Source: Gracilimonas sp.
GTDB lineage: Bacteria > Bacteroidota > Rhodothermia > Balneolales > Balneolaceae
NCBI GenBank assembly: GCA_022450045.1
Contig: JAKURD010000007.1
Location: 57,202-121,201, forward strand
Length of the DNA: 64,000 bases
Direction: 5' to 3'
Under the pieces are notes generated by a model. It was not told the DNA's origin. It did no database searches and saw nothing but the letters and a program-made list of their open reading frames with translations. Every line of letters starts with the position of its first letter. Position 1 is the first letter of the stretch. Position numbers and translations under genes: made by a program. Of this stretch, positions 16,132 through 24,582 are shown one piece after another.

Positions 16132-16431
16132 TCAGCTCTGGTCTTTGAGAAGACGATCTATCAGCTTCGCTTTTCCCGGATCAACATACATTCCATAAGA
16201 TATTATAAGCGTGCCCTTCACGCCTTTCTTAGATTCAATGGCATAAACAGTAGATTCACTTCCGGGATCAGTTCCCCGATCAAAGGAATGCGTCTCAACG
16301 ATCTTTAGGTCTCCGGTAGAATATTCCACATCCAGTTCCTTGCAGGTAATACCGTTGTTACCTAATTCGTAAATATGATCAAATCCTTTGTCTTTCAATG
16401 ATTCGACAGCGTCGGCTAAGTCTTTGTACAT
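16132..16431 (-). CDS. small conserved cytosolic protein, function unknown
   Basis: A 99-residue protein from the ATG at 16431 (MYKDLADAVESLKDKGF); an upstream ATG at 16473 would add 14 residues without similarity to the usual start. It contains a conserved Cys (GITCKELDVEYS), HSFDRGTDPGSESTVYAIES and a C-terminal GTLIISYGMYVDPGKAKLIDRLL. The family is widespread in Bacteroidota and is sometimes labelled phosphoribosylpyrophosphate synthetase. It has none of that enzyme's motifs or length, so that name should not be used. It lies downstream of the Hc1 gene but beyond a terminator. Confidence 0.7.
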   Translation of the reverse strand: MYKDLADAVESLKDKGFDHIYELGNNGITCKELDVEYSTGDLKIVETHSFDRGTDPGSESTVYAIESKKGVKGTLIISYGMYVDPGKAKLIDRLLKDQS

Positions 16432-16480
16432 GAGTATGTTACCTTTTATTTGTTCACTATATATGTAATACAAATAAAAA

Positions 16481-16504
16481 AAGCCGCTCGTTCAAGCGGC
16501 TTTT
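16481..16504 (-). terminator. terminator after the Hc1 histone-like gene
   Basis: AAGCCGCT (16481-16488) pairs with AGCGGCTT (16495-16502). Read on the minus strand it is followed by seven T, so it serves the gene at 16530-16706. Confidence 0.85.
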
Positions 16505-16529
16505 CAGAAAAAATAATAGAGCTGTGGAA

Positions 16530-16706
16530 TTAGCCGTTATTTTTAATGTCTTGGATCTCAAGGCGAATTTCCTGGGCCAATTTTTTTAGTTCTTGAAGGC
16601 CTTTGCGGGCACGTGTGCCGGCTGCTTTGTTACCCTTGTCGTAGAATTTAGTCATTTCTTCTGTTGCTTCTTCTACGAGATTTTTGATTTCGTCAACTCT
16701 ACTCAT
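16530..16706 (-). CDS. histone H1-like Hc1 family protein
   Basis: A 58-residue Lys-rich protein, short enough to be missed by many ORF callers. It reads MSRVDEIKNLVEEATEEM, then TKFYDKGNKAAGTRARKGLQ, then ELKKLAQEIRLEIQDIKNNG. The central YDKGNKAAGTR-RKGLQEL-LAQEIR block is characteristic of the Bacteroidota Hc1-like histone family, small basic proteins thought to bind and compact DNA. The ATG is at 16704-16706. Downstream a clean terminator ends the unit, so it is a monocistronic gene. This family is usually highly expressed, but nothing in the sequence measures that here. Confidence 0.88.
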   Translation of the reverse strand: MSRVDEIKNLVEEATEEMTKFYDKGNKAAGTRARKGLQELKKLAQEIRLEIQDIKNNG

Positions 16707-16841
16707 TATGTAGCTCCGTTAAATTATATGTTAGTTTAAAATTTTCTGTTTTCAGAAACTGCGTTGAAGCTATTCAATCAGGGCTATTGAGTCAAATTAA
16801 ATGTGCGTTTTTTTACGTATAAAGTGCTTTTTTTTCACTTT

Positions 16842-17486
16842 TTATTGGATTAGGGTCACTTTTTTCAGATTTGGCCAGTTTGCAAAGTCCGCTGCGGTAG
16901 TGATTTTGACCGGAAATCCGAAATCACGAAATTCATCAGGGATAGAATTTTCAACAGAAGAGTCAGAAATATCTCCCCATTTAAGTTGATCTTTTGATTC
17001 TGTAATGAGGATTTCATCTTTCTCATTTTTAGAAAAAAGAAGGATCTCAGTTTCTTTAATACTTTGGGATACCTGTTTAGCAAAATATGGCAATGGAACG
17101 TGAACCGGATCTCCGTCTTCTTCAGCCAGATTTGATATCAATAGGTTAGGAACGGAATGGAGGACATTTAAGGCTTTCAGATCCAGTTCAATATCCTCTC
17201 CTGATTTTTTTATCAAGCCTTTTTGAAACCCGTGTACTCCAATGGTAGAGATTCCCTGATCGGCAAATAATCCGATAAGTCTTTTATTCAAGTCTTTAAT
17301 GGCTCTGAGACGCGCATCTTCGCGCATCATTCCGGTCTGTATTAATCGGTTGGTATAAGGGCTGTCCCCGTGAATGATGATTCCCTTTCTGTCTCCAAGC
17401 TGAGCCAGTGACCTGGCAAATGAAGTAAGGAACATGGAATTTTCTAAATGTTCGTGATCAAGAACCGCAATAAAAGATTTAGACAT
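16842..17486 (-). CDS. amino-acid-kinase-fold protein related to acetylglutamate kinase
   Basis: A 214-residue protein resembling N-acetylglutamate kinase: RKGIIIHGDSPYTNRLIQTGMMREDARLRAIKD and LNKRLIGLFADQGISTIGVHGFQKGLI parallel the substrate-binding GGGP loop and following helices of ArgB. The canonical GGG is replaced by GDS. The protein is shorter than typical ArgB (about 260-300 residues), and the C-terminal ATP-binding part is hard to recognise. It may be inactive or have another substrate. Its start overlaps the cytidine deaminase stop by 8 bp, so the two are translationally coupled. No other arginine-biosynthesis gene is nearby. Confidence 0.6.
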   Translation of the reverse strand: MSKSFIAVLDHEHLENSMFLTSFARSLAQLGDRKGIIIHGDSPYTNRLIQTGMMREDARLRAIKDLNKRLIGLFADQGISTIGVHGFQKGLIKKSGEDIELDLKALNVLHSVPNLLISNLAEEDGDPVHVPLPYFAKQVSQSIKETEILLFSKNEKDEILITESKDQLKWGDISDSSVENSIPDEFRDFGFPVKITTAADFANWPNLKKVTLIQ

Positions 17487-18192
17487 TTATTTTTTTTAGG
17501 GATGAGGACTTAAAATTAAAGGGAAGAAGGTCTAAGGTGAGGTGTTCAGAACTCGTTCCGTCGGCATGATGTAATATTATATCATGATAGGGTAAAAACT
17601 CTGCGATAACCTGCCGGCATGCCCCACAGGGACTGCTTATCTCACCCTTCTTGGCATGAATTTCTAAACGGGTGAATTCACTGACACCAGCTGCAATCGC
17701 TTTTGAAAGAACTACCCGTTCGGCACAAAGCCCTTTGCTCCAGTCACTGACTTCCACATTTACACCCTCAAGGTATCCGTCAGAAGTAAATAATAACGCA
17801 GAAACCGGGAAATCTGAATTTGGAATAACGGCTTGATTTAAGAGTTCTTTCAGCCGGTTAGTTATACCAAGATCAGCATCCAGGTTATGGTAAAGATCTT
17901 CAACCGGTAACTCTGGCAGAGAATCCGTTTTAACGATCTTTAGGTTAAATTCCTTCTTCCAAAAGTGGAGTTGGTTAAGGCCGTCATCTTCAAGATAGAG
18001 TTTTGCGGGTATCTCTTTTTCACTCAAACAAATGGTGCAAGCTGCCTGAACAGCTGGAATAGTGATCGGATATGAGATATTCTCAACCCGAACTCCGGCA
18101 AAAAGCTTTCCCGATCTGCTTTCAACTACACAGGCTTTGGCTTTTCCTGAATAGGGGGCGTATGTACGTTCGTTAAGGGTACTCCAATTCAT
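17479..18192 (-). CDS. cdd: two-domain cytidine deaminase with C-terminal active site
   Basis: A 237-residue protein from the ATG at 18192, one base after the stop of the GH3-fusion gene (TGA-T-ATG); a longer frame from 18228 would overlap that gene. The C-terminal domain has the zinc site and catalytic Glu: GLCAERVVLSKAIAAG near residues 153-168 and SPCGACRQVIAEF near 187-199. It should deaminate cytidine/deoxycytidine. The N-terminal domain keeps the fold (RTYAPYSGKAKACVV, VRVENISYP) but lacks CAE and PCxxC, so it is a catalytically dead copy. In E. coli Cdd the active domain is the N-terminal one, so the order here is reversed. Confidence 0.85.
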   Translation of the reverse strand: MNWSTLNERTYAPYSGKAKACVVESRSGKLFAGVRVENISYPITIPAVQAACTICLSEKEIPAKLYLEDDGLNQLHFWKKEFNLKIVKTDSLPELPVEDLYHNLDADLGITNRLKELLNQAVIPNSDFPVSALLFTSDGYLEGVNVEVSDWSKGLCAERVVLSKAIAAGVSEFTRLEIHAKKGEISSPCGACRQVIAEFLPYHDIILHHADGTSSEHLTLDLLPFNFKSSSLKKINV

Positions 18193-18193
18193 A

Positions 18194-21097
18194 TCATTCG
18201 TTGATTGCAGAGTAAGCTGCATCAGCAACCCGGGCTCTTATTTGACTGATGGCCTTACCATATGATCTGTTAGGAAAGGTTCGGTTTGTCAACAATATCA
18301 CAGCCATATTTTTTTCCCGGTCAATCCAAAAGCTGGTACCTGTAAAGCCAAGGTGACCAAAAGTATCATCACTGGCGAGGCTTCCGGCTGTTGAAAATCC
18401 TTCTTTGCTTTTACGGTCAAAACCCAACCCTCGTCCGCTGTGCTTCGATTGTTCGGTTGTAAATAATCGTACGGTTTCAGGTTTCAGGTAACGACGCCCT
18501 GAATACACACCGTCATTCAATAACATGGTGCTGAATTTAGCGATGTCGATATTTGATGAAAAAAGTCCTGCATGTCCGGCAACTCCATCCATAAAATAAG
18601 CACGTTCGTCATGAACCTGAGCCTGAACCAATCCCCTTCCGAAAACGGTGTCTATCTCGGTAGGTGCAATCCGGCGTGTAAGCCAGCTGCTTTTTACAGC
18701 GGGGTTAAAAAACGAACTGTACATATTCATGGGAAAGAAAAGTTCTTTTCTGGAGTATATGTCTAAGGGAAGTCCTGATACTTCATGGATGATCTCGGCA
18801 AGCAAGATCATACCCAGGTCGCTATATACATATTTAGTTCCGGGCTCGTAGGTGAGAGGTTCATTTTTAATAGCTTCAATGATGCCATCCCTGCTTTTAA
18901 TGGAATCAACATATACTCTGAAAGGAGGTAATCCGGTTTGATGAAGTAAGATATCACGAATGGTGATCTCCCGTTTGTCATCAGTATCAAATTCGGGAAA
19001 GAAATCTGAGATACGGTCGTCGAGACTCAGTTTTTCTTCATCAATCAATTTCATGGTGGAAGCAGTAGTAGCCATTACTTTTGTCATGGAGGCTATGTCA
19101 TATACGTCGGTGTCTCTTACAGCTTCTGTTTTGGTATAGTCCTGATATCCATATCCCCGGTTGTAAGCCAACACGCCATCTTTCACAACCCCGACAACAG
19201 CGCCAGGAAATACGGAATCACGAATGGCTTCGTTGATAATATCATCAATTTCAAAAAGTTTGTTGTGGTCGAGCCCAACTTCTTCCGGTTGCCCAAATCG
19301 GAGTGTGGTATGATCCATATGAATACCGGACCCAAGTTTATATAAGCCCGGGATCTCGATAGGAAGATTTGACGTAACCGTGGATGCTCCAAACAAAGCA
19401 GGGACCAGCCCACTGACCTGCTGACTGGAGTTATACCACCCGAGCACGTGAGCATCCGCATTTTTAAGGTCAGATAGTACATAGGGGTTGCCAAATGAAA
19501 CAAGCAAGGATGGTTTCTTCATTCTCAACACGCGCTGTAAGAATGATAACTGGTCGGGGGCAAGGTGAATAGACTGACCGAATCTAAGATAAATGAAAGA
19601 CCCGATTAGAACGAGATCAACTTGCTCTGCTTTACGAAGCATTGCCCGTTTGTCTTCCTCACTGGTACGCTTATCATAAATATGGAACGATACATTCGGG
19701 TGATAATCACGCAGCTGGCGCACGAAAGAACTCCCGGTATCTCCCGAATGGTCATCAGCAACAGAGATCACCATCATGCTTGGATATTCAGAGGGCAAAA
19801 TGGGTAGAAGGTCGTTCTCATTTTTAAGAATGGTTACGGATTCCCGCGCAATCCGGTCCGATACTGCCCGATGATGGGCGGTATTGATCTTGGTATCGAG
19901 AGAAGAAATATCAACCTGATTTTGGTTTTCAAAAAGACCGTACTGTTGTTTCCATAACATTAGCTTCATGAAAGATTTGTTGATCCTTTCTTCTGTTATT
20001 TCACCCTGTGCTACAGCATTTTCAACTTCATTGATGGCCGTGTACACATCCGGGCTGATAAGCATAATATCAGCACCGGCGTTCAATGCCCGCACCACTG
20101 CCCGCCCCGGCGAGTATTTAGAAGTTATACCATTCATCTCAAGGCCGTCCGTGACCACCATTCCTCTGAAGTTCAGTGAATCTAAGAGCAGATCTTTTAA
20201 GATTACAGAATCGAGGGTAGCCGGTAAAAATTCATTAGTATTTAAATTAGGAAAGGCAATGTGTGCACTCATTATACTGGAGATACCGCCATTGATGGCA
20301 GCCCTGAATGGGATCAGTTCCAGAGAGTCAAGGCGGTTATAGTCATAATTAACTACCGGTAAATCGCTGTGAGAATCTACATCTGTGTCACCATGCCCCG
20401 GAAAATGTTTTGCTGTGGAAACCAAACCTTCACTCTGAACGCCCTGCATGAAGGCTGTTCCGAATTCCGCTACCAAATCAGGATCTCCTGAAAATGAGCG
20501 GACATTGATCACAGGATTGTCAGGGTTATTATTTACATCTAAAACAGGAGCATATACCTGGTGAACACCAAGGGCTTTGGCCTCAATGGCTGTGATCTTC
20601 CCCATCAAAAAAGCATTGCGCTTATTCCCTGTTGCTGCCACACCCATAGCAGGGGTAAAGCGGGTTGTTCCTGAAATCCGCATAGCTGCTCCAAATTCCA
20701 TATCCTGAGAGATCCATAGCGGGAATTTCGCCATTTTCTGGAGTTTATTGGTCATTACAGCCTGACCGTAAATATCACCCCGCATAAAAATGATCCCGCC
20801 TATATGGTGCTTTTCCACCATTTCTTTCAGCTCCTTAAAAGATCGTGAATCACGATTGATGAATCGGCCTTCAGCGGGAACAAAGAATAATTGTCCGATC
20901 TTTTCCTTCAGGGGAGTGTTGTTTACCAATGAATCGAGATATTCTTCAGATGTTTTATCAAGCAGCTTTTCCGAGACATTTTTATTCACCCGTTGACCAA
21001 ATAAAAACTCAGTCAGGCTTTGAGCCTGGGCAGAGGTTCCTGTAGATAAAAAAATACTTGTAAGAAGTAATAAAACTGCTTTGAAATGGCGTATCAT
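18194..21097 (-). CDS. GH3 beta-N-acetylhexosaminidase fused to a beta-lactamase-family serine hydrolase
   Basis: A 967-residue exported protein (signal peptide to about residue 25, AQAQ). The N-terminal GH3 module has the NagZ-like histidine loop KHFPGHGDTDVDSH near 228-241 and the nucleophile Asp in VVTDGLEMNG near 313. It is followed by the GH3 C-terminal domain. The C-terminal third is a class C beta-lactamase/DD-peptidase-type domain with SMTK (Ser near 668), YSD, GHAGLFSS and HLGFTG near 914. The combination suggests periplasmic turnover of peptidoglycan muropeptides. The fusion is known in Bacteroidota. It heads an operon with cdd (1-bp gap). Two imperfect 18-bp direct repeats lie upstream. 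Confidence 0.9.
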   Translation of the reverse strand: MIRHFKAVLLLLTSIFLSTGTSAQAQSLTEFLFGQRVNKNVSEKLLDKTSEEYLDSLVNNTPLKEKIGQLFFVPAEGRFINRDSRSFKELKEMVEKHHIGGIIFMRGDIYGQAVMTNKLQKMAKFPLWISQDMEFGAAMRISGTTRFTPAMGVAATGNKRNAFLMGKITAIEAKALGVHQVYAPVLDVNNNPDNPVINVRSFSGDPDLVAEFGTAFMQGVQSEGLVSTAKHFPGHGDTDVDSHSDLPVVNYDYNRLDSLELIPFRAAINGGISSIMSAHIAFPNLNTNEFLPATLDSVILKDLLLDSLNFRGMVVTDGLEMNGITSKYSPGRAVVRALNAGADIMLISPDVYTAINEVENAVAQGEITEERINKSFMKLMLWKQQYGLFENQNQVDISSLDTKINTAHHRAVSDRIARESVTILKNENDLLPILPSEYPSMMVISVADDHSGDTGSSFVRQLRDYHPNVSFHIYDKRTSEEDKRAMLRKAEQVDLVLIGSFIYLRFGQSIHLAPDQLSFLQRVLRMKKPSLLVSFGNPYVLSDLKNADAHVLGWYNSSQQVSGLVPALFGASTVTSNLPIEIPGLYKLGSGIHMDHTTLRFGQPEEVGLDHNKLFEIDDIINEAIRDSVFPGAVVGVVKDGVLAYNRGYGYQDYTKTEAVRDTDVYDIASMTKVMATTASTMKLIDEEKLSLDDRISDFFPEFDTDDKREITIRDILLHQTGLPPFRVYVDSIKSRDGIIEAIKNEPLTYEPGTKYVYSDLGMILLAEIIHEVSGLPLDIYSRKELFFPMNMYSSFFNPAVKSSWLTRRIAPTEIDTVFGRGLVQAQVHDERAYFMDGVAGHAGLFSSNIDIAKFSTMLLNDGVYSGRRYLKPETVRLFTTEQSKHSGRGLGFDRKSKEGFSTAGSLASDDTFGHLGFTGTSFWIDREKNMAVILLTNRTFPNRSYGKAISQIRARVADAAYSAINE

Positions 21098-21102
21098 AAA
21101 TG

Positions 21103-21168
21103 TGATGATAACTGTAAACGATATAACGATTTTAGCTGCCTAAATGTACGTGATAGTAACTGTGAACG
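21103..21168. promoter_or_regulatory. pair of 18-bp direct repeats upstream of the GH3-fusion gene
   Basis: TGATGATAACTGTAAACG at 21103-21120 and TGATAGTAACTGTGAACG at 21151-21168 match at 15-16 of 18 positions and start 48 bp apart. They lie just upstream of the minus-strand start at 21097 and 162 bp from dnaG on the other side. They may be an operator or a chance duplication. Confidence 0.35.
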
Positions 21169-21329
21169 CCAATGGTTTATTTTAAAAGAAAGATATTAAG
21201 TTCTCTTGCGCTAAGAAACGGAACCATTTTTCTTGAGAGGGAACACGGCTTGTGGAAAGCATTCGGAAATAATCTCAATGAATTCATAATTTCACTTTAT
21301 TTCCAGTCAGTAAATGCTCATTATTAACT

Positions 21330-23336
21330 ATGATAAGTGACGAAAAAAAGGAAGAAGTTCGCGCCGCCGCAGATATTGTGGAAGTAGTTCAAGACTATGT
21401 GAAGCTGAAGCGCTCCGGCAGCGGGTTTGTAGGGCTTTGTCCTTATCATGATGAAAAAACGCCTTCCTTCAACGTAACCCCGCGACTTCAGATCTTTAAA
21501 TGCTTTGGCTGCGGAGAATCCGGAGATGTTTTCAAATTTGTGATGGATCAGGAAGGTGTTGGTTTTACCGAAGCTATCCGTCAGCTTGCCGAACGATACG
21601 GGGTTTTTATTCCGGAAGAGGACGATCAGGAACCCAGTGAGAGCACACAGTTGCGCGAAGGGGTTTTACACGCTCTCAAGTTTGCCGGTATATTCTACTA
21701 CCGAAATTTGATCGAAAATCCCGAAGCGGAAAAAGGACGGAAATATTTAGAGAAGCGCGGGTACGGACGCAAAGTTTTTAAAAAATATGGACTCGGATAC
21801 GCTCCCTCCGGAGGAGAAGAACTTTGGAAAGCAGCAAAAAATGCCGGAGTGGATGAACAGTACCTGGTTGAAGCCGATCTGATCAAACCAAGCAATCACG
21901 GCAGCGGATACTACGATACGTTTCGGGGACGTCTGATGTTCCCGATCTTTAATCCTACAGGCAAAGTGATCGCTTTTGCAGGCCGTGTTCTGGGGAATGA
22001 GAAAACCGCGAAATACATCAATTCCTCCCAGACCAAAGTGTATAATAAAAGCGAAGTAGTGTATGGGGTGAATTTCGCTAAGAATGAGATCCGTAAGAAT
22101 AAGGAAGTCATCCTTGTTGAAGGCTATACGGATGTGATCACCCTGATGGAGCATGGGATTGGGAATGTGGTGGCCAGCAGCGGTACTTCACTTACTCCGG
22201 GACAAATGAAGATCCTTCACCGATATGGAGACAAGATCATCATGATCTATGACTCGGACAGTGCAGGCCAAACCGCTATGAAGCGCGGAATCAACATTGC
22301 GCTGGCGGAGGGGATGGAAGTGGAGCTTCTGGAACTTCCCGAAGATCAGGATCCGGATTCGTTCGTGAAGCAGTTTGGGAAGGAATCCTTTGAAGATCTG
22401 AAAAAAGAAGAAGCCGGCGATTTCGTGGATTTCCTTTTATTGAAAGCCGGAGAAGAGGGGCGTTTGGATAAACCCACCGAAATTCCAAAAGTGATTACCG
22501 AGATACTGGAAGCGATTGCTAATATCAAAGATTCCATTCAGCGGCAGGTGTATGTTCAATATCTGCATCAGAAAATGCAGAAGTTCCAGAAAGTGAAGGA
22601 GAGTGATCTGTATGAACAGTTGGAACGGGTAATGAACGACAAACGCTGGGAAGAAAAACGCTCAGAACGAAGAGAGGAGGTAAGGCAACGGGTCCACCAG
22701 CAAAATAAAGGTACAGGAAATGATCCGGATGAAGAACCGCCACACCCCGGACAGCGTACGGCTCAGGCACAATTCTCAAAGAAAAAACCTCATTTCGAAA
22801 AAGAACTGATCCGCTTGATGATTACCTATGGGCGAGGCATGGTGGAGTATATCTGTTCATTTACCAACTCTAAGTTGTTTGAGGACGATGAGTTGCGGAT
22901 GTTTTATGAGGACATTATTAAGCGCTATAAAGGAGAAAAAGATTTCTCCATAAAGACCTATACCGGCGAAAGTGAGCCCTTTCCGCGCTTGGTAGGTGAT
23001 GTTTCCTTAGAACAGCATTCAGCCAGCGACCGCCATGAAGAAAAGATAGGTTTAAAGTATGAAAAGGATAAAAATCCTTATAAAACCGCCAAGAGTTCGA
23101 TTCGGGCTTCGGAGATCAGTTTTTACCGACGTAAACTAAATGAGCTTGCTGACAAGATCGGGTCCGTTTCGGGAGATGAGCGCCTCGAGCTTATGCAAAG
23201 GCAAAAGGATGTAAAGTCGAAGCTGACACGAAGGGAAACCACCGATCCCGATGACCTCTATCCCGATCCCGAAAAAGGAGTCAGTGATGAGGTGAACGAG
23301 AAAGTGTTTGAATACAAGATGAAGGATGAGAAGTGA
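21330..23336 (+). CDS. dnaG: DNA primase
   Basis: A 668-residue primase that makes RNA primers for replication. The N-terminal CHC2 zinc finger has Cys37, His40, Cys58 and Cys61 (CPYHDEKTPSFNVTP...FKCFGCG). The TOPRIM domain shows VILVEGYTDVITLMEHG near 259-275 with the catalytic Glu, and DSDSAGQTAMKRG near 308. The C-terminal region (about 440-668) is charged and divergent, as is usual for the DnaB-interaction domain. The ATG at 21330 gives the standard N-terminus ISDEKKEEVRAAADIVEVV. It stands alone; no rpoD or rpsU neighbours are present. Confidence 0.95.
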   Translation: MISDEKKEEVRAAADIVEVVQDYVKLKRSGSGFVGLCPYHDEKTPSFNVTPRLQIFKCFGCGESGDVFKFVMDQEGVGFTEAIRQLAERYGVFIPEEDDQEPSESTQLREGVLHALKFAGIFYYRNLIENPEAEKGRKYLEKRGYGRKVFKKYGLGYAPSGGEELWKAAKNAGVDEQYLVEADLIKPSNHGSGYYDTFRGRLMFPIFNPTGKVIAFAGRVLGNEKTAKYINSSQTKVYNKSEVVYGVNFAKNEIRKNKEVILVEGYTDVITLMEHGIGNVVASSGTSLTPGQMKILHRYGDKIIMIYDSDSAGQTAMKRGINIALAEGMEVELLELPEDQDPDSFVKQFGKESFEDLKKEEAGDFVDFLLLKAGEEGRLDKPTEIPKVITEILEAIANIKDSIQRQVYVQYLHQKMQKFQKVKESDLYEQLERVMNDKRWEEKRSERREEVRQRVHQQNKGTGNDPDEEPPHPGQRTAQAQFSKKKPHFEKELIRLMITYGRGMVEYICSFTNSKLFEDDELRMFYEDIIKRYKGEKDFSIKTYTGESEPFPRLVGDVSLEQHSASDRHEEKIGLKYEKDKNPYKTAKSSIRASEISFYRRKLNELADKIGSVSGDERLELMQRQKDVKSKLTRRETTDPDDLYPDPEKGVSDEVNEKVFEYKMKDEK

Positions 23337-23525
23337 TGAAATGATAAAGTGAGAGTTGATGAGTGATGTTGCCTTGACTTATATCACAAGCCAAGATCAA
23401 TAATTTCTATAGATCAGGTTTGGGAGCTATTCTCAATTTCTATCACTTTATTAACTATCAATTTCACAATTACCCACAAAAAAAGATAGGGCACAACCGT
23501 TTTCATAACTGAGCAAACGTCAGTT

Positions 23526-23745
23526 CGAGATAAAGAATTTAGGATAGCTGCAAGATCCATATGACGGATGTTAGATTAGGATAAGAACTGAACTTGGTGC
23601 TCGAATTAAACAATCGGTCAGATGGACTTAGAGCCATCGGACCGAGAGGCAGGTTACACATTCTCAGATTCGATCTGATGGAAACCCCATCTGATCGATG
23701 ATACAGGCGCAGGATGTTATCTAGGATAAGAACTAAATTAAAAGG
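23526..23745 (+). repeat. structured CGGTC-hairpin repeat (type A), copy 2
   Basis: It starts CGAGATAAAGAATTT. Hairpin 1 is at 23615-23644 (CGGTC-A-GATGG ... CCATC-G-GACCG) and hairpin 2 at 23671-23697 (CGATC-T-GATGG, loop AAACC, CCATC-T-GATCG). The order and spacing match copy 1 at 6657. Confidence 0.75.
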
Positions 23746-23767
23746 ATAAAAATTGAGACGTGTAATC

Positions 23768-23787
23768 ATTCCCGTGGAGACGGAAAT
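23768..23787. repeat. ATTCCCGT-GGAG-ACGGAAAT hairpin
   Basis: A stem of 7 of 8 pairs with the same GGAG loop as the hairpin at 6467-6486. The loop-proximal pairs differ between the two copies but remain complementary. Confidence 0.45.
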
Positions 23788-23912
23788 ATAAGGCTGGCCA
23801 TTACTTCCGTATTCGCTACCAGACCAACTATAGGGTTTCGGGCATTTGCCGCAAAATGACTTTTCAACGTGTTCAACAGATGGTCTTTATATTGAATTCA
23901 CGTTAAGTAAGG

Positions 23913-24581
23913 TTAATTGCGGGTGAGCGCATACACCAGAATATTCGTCCCCATTTGCAGAGCTTGTTGTCGAAGGGGTTCAGGGGTGTTATGAACTTCA
24001 GGATCTGCCCAGCCATCCCCAAGATTGGACTCATAGCTGTAGTAAACCACTAAACGTCCTTCATAAAAAATTCCAAACCCACGGGGTGGTTTACCGTCAT
24101 GCTCGTGGATCTTGGGGAGCCCGTTATCAAAATCAAAAACCTGATTGTAAATAGGATGATTGAAAGGGAGCTCAATAAATTCCTCATTCGGAAATACCTG
24201 TTTCATTACAGGCCGGATATATTCATCCAATCCATAATCATCATCGATATATAAGAAACCGCCATTTTGGAGATATTCCCTGAGGTTTCTTGCTTCCGAA
24301 GAATTGAGGGTGATGTTCCCATGTCCGGTTAGGAAAATAAAAGGGTATAAATGGAGATCGGTACTGCCAATAGATACATCTTCATAAGACTCAGAGATTC
24401 GAATAGGAATATTTGACCTGGTGTATTGAATGAGATTTTGGAGGGCAGAGGGATCATTGTACCAATCACCGCCGCCCCGGTATTTTGCCCGGGCGATCTC
24501 AAATTCCCCTGAAGACTGAGCAGGTAAATGATCGGTAAAAAGCAGAGCCGAAATGAATATTAGTACGATGCGGATGATCAT
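23913..24581 (-). CDS. secreted DUF4159 protein
   Basis: A 222-residue exported protein (signal peptide to about residue 22, LPAQS). It contains the DUF4159 pattern: ARAKYRGGGDWYNDPSALQNL, then YPFIFLTGHGNITL, LREYLQNGGFLYIDDDYG, and FNHPIYNQVFDF...HDGKPPRGFGIF. The fold resembles a glutamine-amidotransferase/ThuA-like domain, but the function is not established. The start is 1 bp after the DUF4249 stop, so it is the last gene of a three-gene operon with a TonB receptor. Confidence 0.85.
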   Translation of the reverse strand: MIIRIVLIFISALLFTDHLPAQSSGEFEIARAKYRGGGDWYNDPSALQNLIQYTRSNIPIRISESYEDVSIGSTDLHLYPFIFLTGHGNITLNSSEARNLREYLQNGGFLYIDDDYGLDEYIRPVMKQVFPNEEFIELPFNHPIYNQVFDFDNGLPKIHEHDGKPPRGFGIFYEGRLVVYYSYESNLGDGWADPEVHNTPEPLRQQALQMGTNILVYALTRN

Positions 24582-24582
24582 A

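Larger units (their letters stand above)
23337..23912. other. 576-bp intergenic region with repeats, no gene
   Basis: The stretch between dnaG and the convergent DUF4159 gene contains copy 2 of the type A structured repeat (23526-23745) and a GGAG-loop hairpin (23768-23787). The remaining DNA is AT-rich and shows no plausible reading frame or T-tailed terminator. Confidence 0.6.

Noticed and set aside
16132-16431. Naming the small protein a phosphoribosylpyrophosphate synthetase
   Set aside because: Only about 100 residues, with no PRPP-synthase motifs. The label is a database carry-over.
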